A stretch of 50,234 nucleotides of DNA from Lysinibacillus sp. FJAT-14745 (GTDB taxonomy: Bacteria > Bacillota > Bacilli > Bacillales_A > Planococcaceae). Location of the stretch: assembly GCF_001275675.1 (NCBI RefSeq), contig NZ_LITM01000015.1, positions 135,205 through 185,438 on the forward strand, written 5' to 3'. Made by a program: the position numbers and the translations under genes. Positions 34,316-43,288 of the stretch are shown piece after piece. The notes beneath the pieces are model-generated. The model was not told the DNA's origin, ran no database searches, and worked only from the letters and a program-made list of their open reading frames with translations. The first letter of the stretch is position 1; every line of letters starts with the position of its first letter.

Positions 34316-34564
34316 ATGTTAGACAAACTATATACTATCATGGACACGGCTTGTAATTGGGGAAATAAAAATTGGGGAACCTCTATTCGATTCCCTAAAC
34401 CAATAAAAAAATCCATCGTATTTAGTGCATTTTCAAGTGGAATTATTAGTAGTGCACTCTTGATATATGGGATATTTTTCAACAAAAAATGGGTTTTGTT
34501 ATTTGGTGGACTTGGAATCATTAGCAGTGTTTTTATATTTCGACAAAGTGTAAAAAAGGCTTAG
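34316..34564 (+). CDS. Small two-helix membrane protein B
   Basis: 82 residues with AGAGGGAT upstream. An amphipathic N-terminus of about 35 residues (MLDKLYTIMDTACNWGNKNW) precedes two helices (FSSGIISSALLIYGIFF and WVLLFGGLGIISSVFIF). Third gene of the TetR run. Not recognised. The terminator-like hairpin after it (34632) closes the unit. Confidence 0.6.
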   Translation: MLDKLYTIMDTACNWGNKNWGTSIRFPKPIKKSIVFSAFSSGIISSALLIYGIFFNKKWVLLFGGLGIISSVFIFRQSVKKA

Positions 34565-34598
34565 ATATTAATACATTATCTTATTGTATAGTAGTGAA

Positions 34599-34680
34599 TT
34601 AAGAGGCTGGGACAAACCTAGTCAAAACTTTAAAAAGCGCGAGAAATCAATTTCAGAAACATTGATTTTCTCGCGCTTTT
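34599..34680 (+). terminator. Terminator with AGAGGCTGGGAC repeat element
   Basis: AAAAAGCGCGAGAAATCAAT and ATTGATTTTCTCGCGCTTTT form a near-perfect 20-bp stem. It is preceded by AAGAGGCTGGGACAAA, a phrase common in Firmicutes intergenic repeats. A sibling lies at 39290-39400. Confidence 0.75.
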
Positions 34681-34750
34681 CTATTGTGGGATTTTTAAAT
34701 TTCACTTTAATTATATTCTTGTTCCCCAACCTCGTTTTTATATCTATATG

Positions 34751-35179
34751 TTACTTTTTGTTTTTTTCTGCTTGCATGGAATCTGTTACTTTTTCAGCTT
34801 TTGTCAGCTTTCCTTCTTTTTCAAGTTGGGCAATCAGTTCGTCTACTGTGATCCCTTTTTCTTTAGCCATTTTTTCTAGATTGACAGGTTCACTGGAATT
34901 AATGACTTCACTTATAGTGCCAGACATATTTGACTTGCTAGTACCTTCAGCTTTTACGGATTCAGTCACACTCGCAGCTTTTGTCAGCTTTCCTTCTTTT
35001 TCAAGCTGAGCAATCAGTTCGTCTACCGTGATGTTTTTTTCTTTAGCCATTTCTTCTAAGTTGACAGGTTCACTGGATTTAGTAGTTTCCCTCATGTCGT
35101 AGTTGCTCGCAGCAAATGCAGATCCTGCCACAGCAGATAACCCTAGCATAAGTGTAGCAATAGTTAATGTTTTCTTCAT
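34751..35179 (-). CDS. Secreted protein with two copies of a 35-residue repeat
   Basis: 142 residues with a Sec signal peptide ending near AFAASN. Two repeats of the form SSEPVNLEEMAKEKNITVDE followed by LIAQLEKEGKLTKA (about residues 35-68 and 95-128) are separated by a Ser/Thr-rich linker. Each repeat looks like a small helix-turn-helix. AGGAGG lies upstream. The DNA repeats are similar enough to suggest a recent duplication. No family recognised. It lies downstream of, and on the same strand as, the two-component genes, but a terminator at 35486 separates them. Confidence 0.75.
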   Translation of the reverse strand: MKKTLTIATLMLGLSAVAGSAFAASNYDMRETTKSSEPVNLEEMAKEKNITVDELIAQLEKEGKLTKAASVTESVKAEGTSKSNMSGTISEVINSSEPVNLEKMAKEKGITVDELIAQLEKEGKLTKAEKVTDSMQAEKNKK

Positions 35180-35485
35180 ATTAATTTCCTCCTAAAATGG
35201 TTTTAGCCTCTACCCAAGATGTGTAACAATGATAACCGTTCTTTTTTTTCAAATTGCTCTTAAAATATCCATTGTAACCTTAGAGCTTTTTTCATCGCTC
35301 GTCTGTAATATTTACGATCCCCCTATCTGACTTAGTCATCTATTTTCTTTACAAGAGAAAGTCTGCTATCGATAGTACTCAGACTTCATCGGCATTACCT
35401 GCAACCTTTCTACTTGATATCACGAGTTTATAACAATTCATGTTAAATCCTTGTTAAGAAGAATATTTCTCAAAAATCCGCAGAA

Positions 35486-35530
35486 AAAAGGCTTTAAATA
35501 AACAGTTCTAACTGCCACTTAAAGCCTTTT
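35486..35530 (-). terminator. Terminator of the two-component operon
   Basis: AAAAGGCTTTA and TAAAGCCTTTT enclose a second small hairpin (CAGTTCTAACTG). The minus strand ends in TTTTTT. Confidence 0.8.
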
Positions 35531-35549
35531 CATTTCCTGTTAAATTAAT

Positions 35550-36689
35550 TTAAATTAAAGTAATCTTAAACCAAGTACCGCCATTTTCATTGTCTGTAAC
35601 TGTAATTTTTCCGTTGTGCTTGTTTATGATACTTTGCACAATAGAAAGTCCCAAACCTGAACCGCCCAATTCACGAGAGCGTGATTTGTCCACTCTGTAA
35701 AACGGCTCAAAGATATTCCTTTTTTCCTCATCAGGGATACCAATTCCTGTATCTTTTATGTCAACTATTACTTGCTTATTTTTCATTTTAACAGAAATTA
35801 TTACCATACCACCGTCAATATTGTATTTAATACCATTTTCAACAATGTTATAAAGTGCTTGATAAAATAGGTCGGTATTACCGTGAACAACACTTTCATC
35901 GCAATCCAAAAATAATTTGACATTTTTTTTATCGGCAATATGAGATAGCTCGGAAACAATATCTTCTAAAACATCCTTCACACAAATAGTTTCATTCGCA
36001 AATCCATCATTCATATTTGTCATATCCAAAAGGCTCCGAACAAGCTCCGATAATCGCTGTGTTTGCTTTTCAAAAACAGAAATCAGTGCATCATATTCTT
36101 CTGTAGAATGGGTATGTTTCTTTTTAAATACATCAACCTTTGTTTTTAAAACCGCAAGTGGCGTTTGAAGTTCATGGGCCGCATTTGCAGAAAAGCGACT
36201 TTGCATCATAAAAACATCGTTTAGCTTATCCGTCATTTCATTAAAAGAATGCGTTAGCTCAGCAATTTCATCATTAGTTGGTGGAATGTCCATCGTTTCT
36301 GATAGATTATGCACAGTCCTATTCTTAATTTGACTATTTAGTGTATCAAGTGGTTTTAACACTTTGCCCGATACATAATATGTCACTGCGCCACCACAGA
36401 CAATGATTAAAAGCATATAAAATATACTTTCAAACTGAAAGTCCGTTCTTGCATTTTGTGCATCTTCAGATGGTGTAAGCATCATGTCAGTTGATGGCGT
36501 TTGGAAATTGTCAATAACATTGCTATCTTTACCAATCTCTTGTGCAGGTAATACAGAGACTGCATCAATTTTTGTTGCCATTATACCAGCAGAAAAATTT
36601 AAAACTAATGTAAGCCCTACACAACAAATCGTTAATAAAATTACCATCATTGCAGTAAGTCGTAGCCGAATTGGCATTTTTTTAAACAT
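35550..36689 (-). CDS. Sensor histidine kinase (HAMP type)
   Basis: 379 residues, starting at an ATG that overlaps the response-regulator stop (TGATG). TM1 lies about 12-34, an extracytoplasmic loop of about 50 residues follows, then TM2 about 87-107 and HAMP about 108-160. The H-box SANAAHELQTPLAVLKTKV has the phosphoacceptor His near 172. The N-box is NIVENGIKYN, G1 is DTGIGIP, F is IFEPFYRVDKSRSR and G2 is GGSGLGLSIV, all intact. The partner regulator is immediately upstream. The short sensor loop and the DedA-type gene next door point to envelope or cationic-peptide sensing; this is inference. Confidence 0.92.
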   Translation of the reverse strand: MFKKMPIRLRLTAMMVILLTICCVGLTLVLNFSAGIMATKIDAVSVLPAQEIGKDSNVIDNFQTPSTDMMLTPSEDAQNARTDFQFESIFYMLLIIVCGGAVTYYVSGKVLKPLDTLNSQIKNRTVHNLSETMDIPPTNDEIAELTHSFNEMTDKLNDVFMMQSRFSANAAHELQTPLAVLKTKVDVFKKKHTHSTEEYDALISVFEKQTQRLSELVRSLLDMTNMNDGFANETICVKDVLEDIVSELSHIADKKNVKLFLDCDESVVHGNTDLFYQALYNIVENGIKYNIDGGMVIISVKMKNKQVIVDIKDTGIGIPDEEKRNIFEPFYRVDKSRSRELGGSGLGLSIVQSIINKHNGKITVTDNENGGTWFKITLI

Positions 36690-37372
36690 CAAGCGTCACC
36701 ATCATTTTTAATAATAAAATAACCCTCACCTATCTTAGTACATATTGGATCATAATCCAAAAGAGTTTTCAGCTTTTTTCGTAGCGTTGCAATGTGAACT
36801 CGAATAGCGCCACTAAAGCTATCGGCATTTCCATCCCAAATGTGATCAATAAATTCTTCTTGACTAATAACTCGTTCTTGATGAAGCAGGAAGTATTCAA
36901 GTAAGGCGAATTCTTTTTTTGTAAGTAACAATTCATTTTCATCTACAAATGCAATGCGTTTAGATAGATCTATATTTATCCTACCGCAAGTCAAAAGATT
37001 GTTTTCTTGAATAAATTTCCATCTTAATAAATTTCTTATTCTTGCTTCCAATTCCGCAAAGTCAAAAGGTTTTGTTAAATAATCATTCGCACCAAAATCT
37101 AAACCTTTAACTTTGTCATTTACACTGCTTCTTGCACTAAGGATTAAGACTTTTAATTCTTTTTTTTCTTCTCTTAACTTCTCTAAAACCTTTAAACCAT
37201 CCATTTTCGGAAGATTTAAGTCAAGTATTATTAAGTCATAATTTTCAACGTACGCCAGTTCATAAGCATCTTCCCCATTACTACATGTATCAACTGCATA
37301 TCCTTCTATTCGAAGTCCCTCAGCTATCGCTTCCTGTAAATCCAACTCATCTTCAACTACAAGAATTCTCAT
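36689..37372 (-). CDS. OmpR/PhoB-type response regulator
   Basis: 227 residues. The receiver has ED acidic residues at 8-9, the phosphorylated Asp at 51 (LIILDLNLPKMDG), and the Thr/Ser and Lys of LILSAR and TKPF. The winged-helix output (NLLTCGRINIDLSKRIAFVD, then SGAIRVHIATLRKKL) is of the OmpR type. GAGGTGAT precedes the ATG. Its stop overlaps the kinase start by one base. Upstream, 173 bases away on the same strand, is the DedA fusion, which may be a target or operon partner. Confidence 0.93.
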   Translation of the reverse strand: MRILVVEDELDLQEAIAEGLRIEGYAVDTCSNGEDAYELAYVENYDLIILDLNLPKMDGLKVLEKLREEKKELKVLILSARSSVNDKVKGLDFGANDYLTKPFDFAELEARIRNLLRWKFIQENNLLTCGRINIDLSKRIAFVDENELLLTKKEFALLEYFLLHQERVISQEEFIDHIWDGNADSFSGAIRVHIATLRKKLKTLLDYDPICTKIGEGYFIIKNDGDA

Positions 37373-37545
37373 ATCGTAATCACCTCATTTCTACTATTTT
37401 AAATAGGTGTGTGTTAAATCTATGTTAAGTAAGACGTTAAAAACTCCAGCTCCATTTTGACGACACGAGCTATCTATGTTTCACATTAAAAGAACATGTG
37501 CTTTCATTTCATACTCAGTCTCTTTCCATCTATAAAAGTATTTAA

Positions 37546-38829
37546 CTATACGTCATTCTTGCCGAGCATAAGTCGAAATAGTTCAAACAATAGGAAGTTG
37601 AAAAATATCCAAACTCCTCCATATATATATCCACCTACTACGTCACTGGGAAGTACATTGGTCGATACAATATTCCCTAGTGCAAGACCCAGTAATAAGA
37701 GTAAACCCAATAAAGGAATAATAATGGTCCAATAATTGTTTTTTAAGTGACGTACAAGTAAAAATATACATGTGCCATAAATGATAATCATCATAGTGGC
37801 TTTTAAATCAGGAAAATTAGCTGAATGAAATTTTCCCTCGAAACCAATCGAACGGAGGAAAGAAAAAGCCTTCAAGACAATTGCATGAAAAGGTATTCCT
37901 CCCAATATGGAAACAATGAGTAGAAGATATTCTAGCAACCTGTGCTGTTTCTTTATCCAAATACTTAGGATAGTTACAGCTATAATGCCTGTAAATACGA
38001 AAGGCTGTTGAAATATTAAAAATCCTCTCATCCAGTTCATATAAACCGAAGAATGAACAATATATTCGGTAATTTGATTAAACTGGGCAACATCATTTTC
38101 TAAATATTCTTGTGCTATCCCAAACATCAAAATCACCATCCCAATTAGAACAGAAGTTAGGAATATAAGAAAAATTTCTGTGGCCCTTATTGTTCTTAAT
38201 CGGTTTGTTAACCATGTTAACAAATGAATAAAAGAGTTTTTAATTTGAATTTTATAAAACCGAAAGACGATATAGCCTACTAACAGAACAGCCAAAACTA
38301 TAAGAAAAATAATAAAATATTTACTTGCTGCTTGATGGAATGTATCCCATTTTGGCCCTAATACTTTTCCAAGCGTAATAAAACTAATTCCCCATAAAAA
38401 GGCACCCGTATATGCAGGTATGATAAATTTTCGATAAGGCATTTTTGAAATACCTGAAACATAACCAGTAAAATGCCTTACACCAGGGATAAAATAAGCA
38501 AAAACTAAAAATTTACTGCCTGTTCGTTCAAACCAAGCAGCTATTTTTCTATATCTTTCGGGTCCTAGATGTACATATTTACCATACCTCTCAATTAGTT
38601 TATAGCCCCCTACCTTCCCTATCCAATAAGTCATCGTAATCCCTGCCCCTGCAGATAAAAAAACTGTAAGAATTGCCAAAAAATAATTCATGTGCCCTTG
38701 ATAAACAAAGTATCCTGCATAGCTCATTAAAAATTCCCCAGATATAGGAAGCGCCAGGAGTTCTAAAAAGATTCCTATAAATAAAATCATGTAACTGTGT
38801 TGTTCAAATAGAGTGATTAAATATGACAT
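37546..38829 (-). CDS. DedA-family membrane protein fused to a degenerate PAP2-like domain
   Basis: 427 residues from the ATG at 38829, with GGAGGC 5 bases upstream; an in-frame ATG 21 bases earlier lacks a site. Residues 1 to about 200 are DedA/SNARE-associated (ELLALPISGEFLMSYAGYFV, and FLVFAYFIPGVRHFTGYVSG with the Arg of the family). After a linker the rest is six helices arranged as a PAP2 phosphatase. The phosphatase motifs are gone: PSGH reads PDLK (SANFPDLKA) and the SRxxxxxH region reads NIVSTNVLPSD. The second half is probably non-catalytic, perhaps lipid-binding. DedA proteins are involved in lipid-carrier recycling and envelope homeostasis. Confidence 0.85.
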   Translation of the reverse strand: MSYLITLFEQHSYMILFIGIFLELLALPISGEFLMSYAGYFVYQGHMNYFLAILTVFLSAGAGITMTYWIGKVGGYKLIERYGKYVHLGPERYRKIAAWFERTGSKFLVFAYFIPGVRHFTGYVSGISKMPYRKFIIPAYTGAFLWGISFITLGKVLGPKWDTFHQAASKYFIIFLIVLAVLLVGYIVFRFYKIQIKNSFIHLLTWLTNRLRTIRATEIFLIFLTSVLIGMVILMFGIAQEYLENDVAQFNQITEYIVHSSVYMNWMRGFLIFQQPFVFTGIIAVTILSIWIKKQHRLLEYLLLIVSILGGIPFHAIVLKAFSFLRSIGFEGKFHSANFPDLKATMMIIIYGTCIFLLVRHLKNNYWTIIIPLLGLLLLLGLALGNIVSTNVLPSDVVGGYIYGGVWIFFNFLLFELFRLMLGKNDV

Positions 38830-38863
38830 AAAAGCCTCCAAATTTATCAATAATTTTAACTTC

Positions 38864-39075
38864 TTTCAGCGGGTGTCTAAACATCAACTGAAATAGAGGA
38901 ACTCAGACTAAGAACTTCACATCCTACGAAAACGCCTGAGTGATTAACATCGTGTTGGCCCTCGTGCTGTTGCTATTGCTGACGCTACGTTAGCACTGCG
39001 CTTTCGCACAAAAAACATCTGCTGCCTAAGCGCAAAGCCAATTCCGGACGCAATTTTGCCGAGGCATAATTGATT
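38864..39075. repeat. GC-rich intergenic repeat, probable
   Basis: Composition differs sharply from flanking DNA. Inverted phrases (GCTGACGCTACGTTAGC, GCGCTTTCGC) suggest a folded repeat. No long open frame with a ribosome site. Identity is unverified. Confidence 0.4.
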
Positions 39076-39322
39076 CAAATAAGCAGGAAACTTCTTAACT
39101 TTATCTACAATTTATCACTATTTCAAAAATAATGTTGCTAATTAAGGAATTTTTAATTTTTTATAAAGGAAATGAACAGGTTTCACGACAGAAACGAATA
39201 AAATATTCAAATTCCAATCTTTAATGAATGGTTGCATAAAAAACAGTGGCTTCAAACTACAGTACAGGGATTAGCATTCATTAGAAATTACAAGAGGCCA
39301 AGATATAACTGGTCAAAACCAT

Positions 39323-39370
39323 AAAAAGCGCGAGAAACCAATTTTAGAAACATTGATTTCTCACGCTTTT
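39323..39370. repeat. Hairpin repeat, sibling of 34632-34680
   Basis: AAAAAGCGCGAGAAACCAAT and ATTGATTTCTCACGCTTTT pair. TTAGAAAC in the loop matches the loop at 34652. It is followed at 39393 by TGTCCCAGTCTT, the complement of the GACTGGGACA phrase. Confidence 0.65.
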
Positions 39371-39654
39371 CTGATAAATATACTTATGTCCCAGTCTTTT
39401 GATTTTCTCGCTCAATTAATTGCTTTTAGAATTTAAAATTACACACATTTAAGTATTGCTATTTTCGATGTCGAATTATTTATATTCAGAGTTATCACTG
39501 ACACCCATGCCGAACACGATTTCTTATCCAGACTCGTTATATAATTGTTTACTTAGATAAAATCACGCTTAAATTGAGCAGTTTAACTAAATAAGAATAG
39601 TTACTATTCAATTGGAGAAAATATGCTTTAATAATATCATGTAGGAGCGATAAA

Positions 39655-40221
39655 ATGAAAAAACGGTTTCTTATTGTTTTGTTATTAACTGGCGCATTAA
39701 TTAATATATCCATAAACGAAACAGTAAATGCGCAATCAAGCGATTCCCCACAACCACTTGAAGAATTTTTTCCTAAAATAGGATATAAAACTGTAGAATC
39801 TGCGTTAAAGGATTTTGAACAACATTATAAAAAAGAACTGAAGCTACCACTTAGAGTACCACCAATAAGTTTCACACACCGTTTTGGAAGATTTAATAAT
39901 TTAGATGGAGATATGAATGATACATTTGAATTAACAATGATAAGTGATCAATTCCCTCAAAATCATTTTAAAATAGATGTTCGTCCAGTTCAGCATAAAA
40001 TTCCATTCAAAAAGTATATTTCTAAAGTATTGAAGTTAAAAAATGGAAGTGATGCAGCATATATAAATAATCCAAGATTTGGTTTTAATATGTTGGTCTT
40101 TGAAAGAGATGGTTGGCAATATATGTTTGGTGTTGATCGAGATGTGTCGGATAAAGTAACTTCTGAAGTCCTTATTGAGATAGCAAATTCTATTGATTAT
40201 ACAAATGAATCCATTTCATAA
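39655..40221 (+). CDS. Secreted hypothetical protein
   Basis: 188 residues with a Sec signal peptide (MKKRFLIVLLLTGALINISI, cleavage near VNA-QSS). TAGGAGCGA precedes the ATG. The mature part begins with a Pro/Glu-rich stretch. It continues with VESALKDFEQHYKKELKLPL and a beta-rich domain (PRFGFNMLVFERDGWQYMFG, then DRDVSDKVTSEVLIEIANSI). That last part recalls the extracytoplasmic domains of anti-sigma or carboxypeptidase-associated proteins in Bacillus, but I cannot name the family. Stands alone. Confidence 0.75.
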   Translation: MKKRFLIVLLLTGALINISINETVNAQSSDSPQPLEEFFPKIGYKTVESALKDFEQHYKKELKLPLRVPPISFTHRFGRFNNLDGDMNDTFELTMISDQFPQNHFKIDVRPVQHKIPFKKYISKVLKLKNGSDAAYINNPRFGFNMLVFERDGWQYMFGVDRDVSDKVTSEVLIEIANSIDYTNESIS

Positions 40222-40290
40222 ATCACTTTTTCCAAGAACTTCGATTGCTATTGATAATTGAAGTGACCAATACCAGTTTTTTCACTCTCC

Positions 40291-40826
40291 TCAATCTATG
40301 TTTAAAACAGCTTGGAGGCCATACATTTCCCCTTTGTTTTCATTCGATATATAACCGCCTACTTCCCCAACTTCAAAATGCTCTGCCATTTTAATTGTTT
40401 CCTCATCTGACTGTACAATTGTTGATGGAGCATCTGTTTTTTCAGATAGCACGATGCCACGTACCTTACTAGTATCTAATGGGATACCAACTGTTCCGAT
40501 TCGCTCCCCTGCACTATTTAAAGGAATCGGATTTCTCTTCCCTTGTACATCAGATTGCTGGATCACCAGAGTGCTCGTTTACAAATAATACCAGCTTCAG
40601 CCATCTGTTGATCTACCTTTGGACCAAGTGAAGCTCCTGTTTAAACATCAACTTGGAATTTTTCCCGCTGTGCTTTTTCTATAAGCGATAGTGGTACTAT
40701 TTTTGCATCGCCTGCCCTCGTAAAGCCATTCATTCCTACTTTTATCCAAGATGCCGCTTCTTGAGCTGATACAACTTTATTCTGTAAGGCAACATGTCGA
40801 ATTTTATTATGTGCTAGTTTTAACAC
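40291..40826 (-). pseudogene. Acetyl-CoA hydrolase / succinate CoA-transferase relic
   Basis: Minus strand from 40826: KIRHVALQNKVVSAQEAASW, IKVGMNGFTRAGDAKIVPLS, a stop, then TGASLGPKVDQQMAEAGII. The text then jumps to RIGTVGIPLDTSKVRGIVLS and DAPSTIVQSDEETIKMAEHF near the middle of the family. SGFTRAGDAK and PSTxxxxDEETxxxAxH are hallmarks of the acetate CoA-transferase family. About 500 residues are normal; fewer than 170 remain, in at least two frames. Dead. Confidence 0.75.
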
Positions 40827-41328
40827 AATATATGAATCCCCTTATTTACTATCAATTTTTATGCAGACAAAGGTGAGTGCAAGACGCAGTCACAAACAAT
40901 AACTATTGCTTATAAAGAATTATTAGAATCGAATTTCTATATATCAATTCTATAATTTCTATAATAACCATAGATTTCTTCTATGATTTTTCCTTCAAAT
41001 TATACTCCCCTAGACATTCTAAGTAAGAAAAACCGTGAGATAAGTATGTAATGATGATACGAAAAAATGAATTTTATAGAAAAATAACGGTTTTTCAGTT
41101 AGATGAAACATCCAAATTAACACTTTAGACCCTTTCTATCCAATTATTACAACTATTTTTAGTAAAATTGCCCATGATTATTGCAGAAGTTTTACACAGT
41201 TAAAATTAAGGTTTCAATTTTGCTGTTTAAGGGGAATCGGTAATATTAATGAAAAATAACTCTTGCCTGTTTCATGCTATTCTTACATTATTCAAAGTCG
41301 AAAGCTTTTTGAAAGGAGTAAGGTTTAA
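40827..41328. other. Intergenic, one long-range hairpin
   Basis: GAAAAACCGT (about 41028) and ACGGTTTTTC (about 41088) pair over a 50-base AT-rich interval. No gene seen. It probably holds the leader of the cell-wall hydrolase. Confidence 0.45.
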
Positions 41329-42243
41329 TTGAAGAAAAAATGGTTACTACCCATTTTCGCATCGTTTATGTTCTTCACAGGCATGGGTATTCATGATGCG
41401 AAAGCGGCAACAATAGATGATATAACAAATACAGCAAAAGCATATATAGGTGTTCCTTATCAATATGGAGGAACGGATATTAAGACGGGTGTAGATTGTT
41501 CAGCATATACACAAATTGTTTTTTCTAAGTTAGGGATTTCCCTACAACGTACATCTACAGCTCAATATCAGCAAGGTACTTCGATTGCTAAAGATCAGTT
41601 GAAGACTGGTGATCTTGTGTTTTTTAATACTTCGGGAAGCGGTGTTTCCCATGTTGGCATATACATAGGTGACAGCAATTTTATTTCAGCTACTACAAGT
41701 TCTGGGGTTAAAATCGATAAAATTAATGATCCTTATTACTGGGGATCTCGTTACGTAGGGGCAAAACGCATTGCAAACTTCACTGATAATGATTTGGGAG
41801 AAGTAAAAGGTACTGAAATCGACTTTAGCGTTTATGCATCGCGTGGAGAGGTAGCACTTAAACTGGCTAATCAATTACATTTAGATACTAGTAACACCAA
41901 TTCAAGTTTTCCTGATGTAAGCCCATCGTCTAAATATGCAGGTGCTGCGGAAGCACTAAAAAAACTCGGCGTTTTTACGGGTGATGTAAACGGAAAATTT
42001 AATGCAGGTTCCCCTATAACACGTGGTCAATTATCGAAAGTTTTAGTGGAAGCATTCCATTTAAAACAACAAGGAACTGCGTTACAATTTGTTGATGTTC
42101 CAAGGACGCATTGGGCTTACAATTATGTAGCCATTCTCTCATCCAATAAAATTACGATTGGTAAAGGTAACAATATGTTCGGCGTGGAAGACAATGTCAC
42201 ACTTGTACAATTAGATACTTTTATCCAACGATTAACTCAATAA
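41329..42243 (+). CDS. NlpC/P60 cell-wall endopeptidase with SLH domains
   Basis: 304 residues from a TTG start with AAGGAG upstream. Signal peptide (MKKKWLLPIFASFMFFTGMG...AKA). The NlpC/P60 domain spans residues 28-150: the catalytic Cys57 is in GVDCSAYTQ and His108 in SHVGIYIG. The third polar residue position, usually His or Asn in the phrase after the IYIG strand, appears as Ser (FISAT). Two S-layer-homology units follow (FPDVSPSSKYAGAAEALKKL with GDVNGKFNAGSPITRGQLSK, and VDVPRTHWAYNYVAILSSNK), anchoring it to the wall polymer. It cuts peptidoglycan stem peptides. Strong terminator follows. Confidence 0.9.
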   Translation: MKKKWLLPIFASFMFFTGMGIHDAKAATIDDITNTAKAYIGVPYQYGGTDIKTGVDCSAYTQIVFSKLGISLQRTSTAQYQQGTSIAKDQLKTGDLVFFNTSGSGVSHVGIYIGDSNFISATTSSGVKIDKINDPYYWGSRYVGAKRIANFTDNDLGEVKGTEIDFSVYASRGEVALKLANQLHLDTSNTNSSFPDVSPSSKYAGAAEALKKLGVFTGDVNGKFNAGSPITRGQLSKVLVEAFHLKQQGTALQFVDVPRTHWAYNYVAILSSNKITIGKGNNMFGVEDNVTLVQLDTFIQRLTQ

Positions 42244-42250
42244 CTTCAAG

Positions 42251-42287
42251 AAAAGGTGTTTCATCTATGGATGAGATGCCTTTTTTG
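42251..42287 (+). terminator. Terminator of the NlpC-SLH gene
   Basis: AAGGTGTTTCATC pairs with GATGAGATGCCTT, followed by TTTT. Confidence 0.85.
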
Positions 42288-42685
42288 TTCTTTTGCTTCT
42301 AGGCAATATCATTTCACACTCCCCTACTTGTCACGCTTTCTTCAATGAAAACAGAATATAGATAGTATCAATTTCATAGGATTCTTCCAATATCCACGAG
42401 GTTTGAGTTAAAATTCGCTGCAACCCTCGATGATTTTTGATCTAACTAAAACCAACAACTTAAGTACACTATTTTAATCTTTAAATCGAGTTTAACTAAA
42501 ATGTCCAATAAAAAATCACCCCTTACTAGCGAGATGATTTTTATCAAATTATATGCGTCAGTACTCAATATTAGTTTCTGTTGTGCTGAAAAGCATTCTT
42601 ATAGAACAGACATCGCAAAGTTAAAGTTATAAATCAACATTAATTTGAAAACTCCCTGTTGAAAATAAGGTTTTTTTGATTACTC
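42288..42685. other. Intergenic, weak hairpin only
   Basis: No gene. AAAAATCACC with GAGATGATTTTT at 42509-42543 may be a terminator. The 3' end of the VOC gene lies just right. Confidence 0.4.
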
Positions 42686-43111
42686 CTAATCCCATACAGA
42701 CCAAGCAGCCTCAATATGATTACCTGATGGGTCGGTAAAGACAAAGTATTTAGCATTTTCCCCTCGCATAACAATTTCAGTAACTTCTACACCACTATTT
42801 TTTAATGATGTATGTGTATATTCAAGGTCTGGACAATTCAAAGTAAACGTTTGATACGTGCGACCGTCGCGTAAAAAATCTGCTGTTGTAAGATCCTTTG
42901 TTTCTACAAGGAGTAATACAACATATCCTTCTGGCGGTGTTAATACTGCTACATAACCAATATCATCTTGAAACTTCGGTGTTTTTAGATGAAATCCAAG
43001 TTTATTTTGGTACCATTCAATTGCTTCATCAATATTGTTAGCTGGTAAATAGAGATAACCAACTTTACTGAATAACGACTTTTGTTCTTGAGTAACTTCC
43101 AAATTCATCAC
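42686..43111 (-). CDS. VOC (glyoxalase/bleomycin-resistance) family protein
   Basis: About 138-141 residues. The start is uncertain: GGAGTG is followed closely by GTG-ATG-AAT-TTG, and the TTG at 43102 has the best spacing. A betaalphabetabetabeta VOC module: GYLYLPANNIDEAIEWYQNK, LGFHLKTP, TAVLTPPEGYVVLL-like strands, and the C-terminal KYFVFTDPSGNHIEAAWS with the metal-site Glu. Such proteins include thiol transferases and dioxygenases. Substrate unknown. It stands alone, divergent from the secreted protein at 43289. Confidence 0.82.
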   Translation of the reverse strand: MMNLEVTQEQKSLFSKVGYLYLPANNIDEAIEWYQNKLGFHLKTPKFQDDIGYVAVLTPPEGYVVLLLVETKDLTTADFLRDGRTYQTFTLNCPDLEYTHTSLKNSGVEVTEIVMRGENAKYFVFTDPSGNHIEAAWSVWD

Positions 43112-43288
43112 TCCTGATTTAAAATTTTATAGGCTGGTTAATAGTATTCTATAAAATCCAGTATATCCCTTTTTATAATTGGAATAATTGTTCGACAAGT
43201 AATAGCTTATTGATTCTGTTGTTTTAAGAACGACGCAGAATAAATGAATAAACTTTGTAAACAATATCCCTAAAAAGGTGGCGAGAAA

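Larger units (their letters stand above)
38830..39654. other. Intergenic, repeat-rich
   Basis: No supported gene. 38864-39075 is GC-richer than its surroundings (CACGAGGGCCAACACGAT and GCTAACGTAGCGTCAGC on the minus strand) and looks like a dispersed intergenic repeat. 39290-39400 carries the second AAAAAGCGCGAGAAA hairpin element. Confidence 0.45.

Noticed and set aside
34584-35009. Plus-strand open frame of 141 codons with internal repeats
   Set aside because: It is the antisense of the secreted two-repeat protein; the repeats are explained by that gene.
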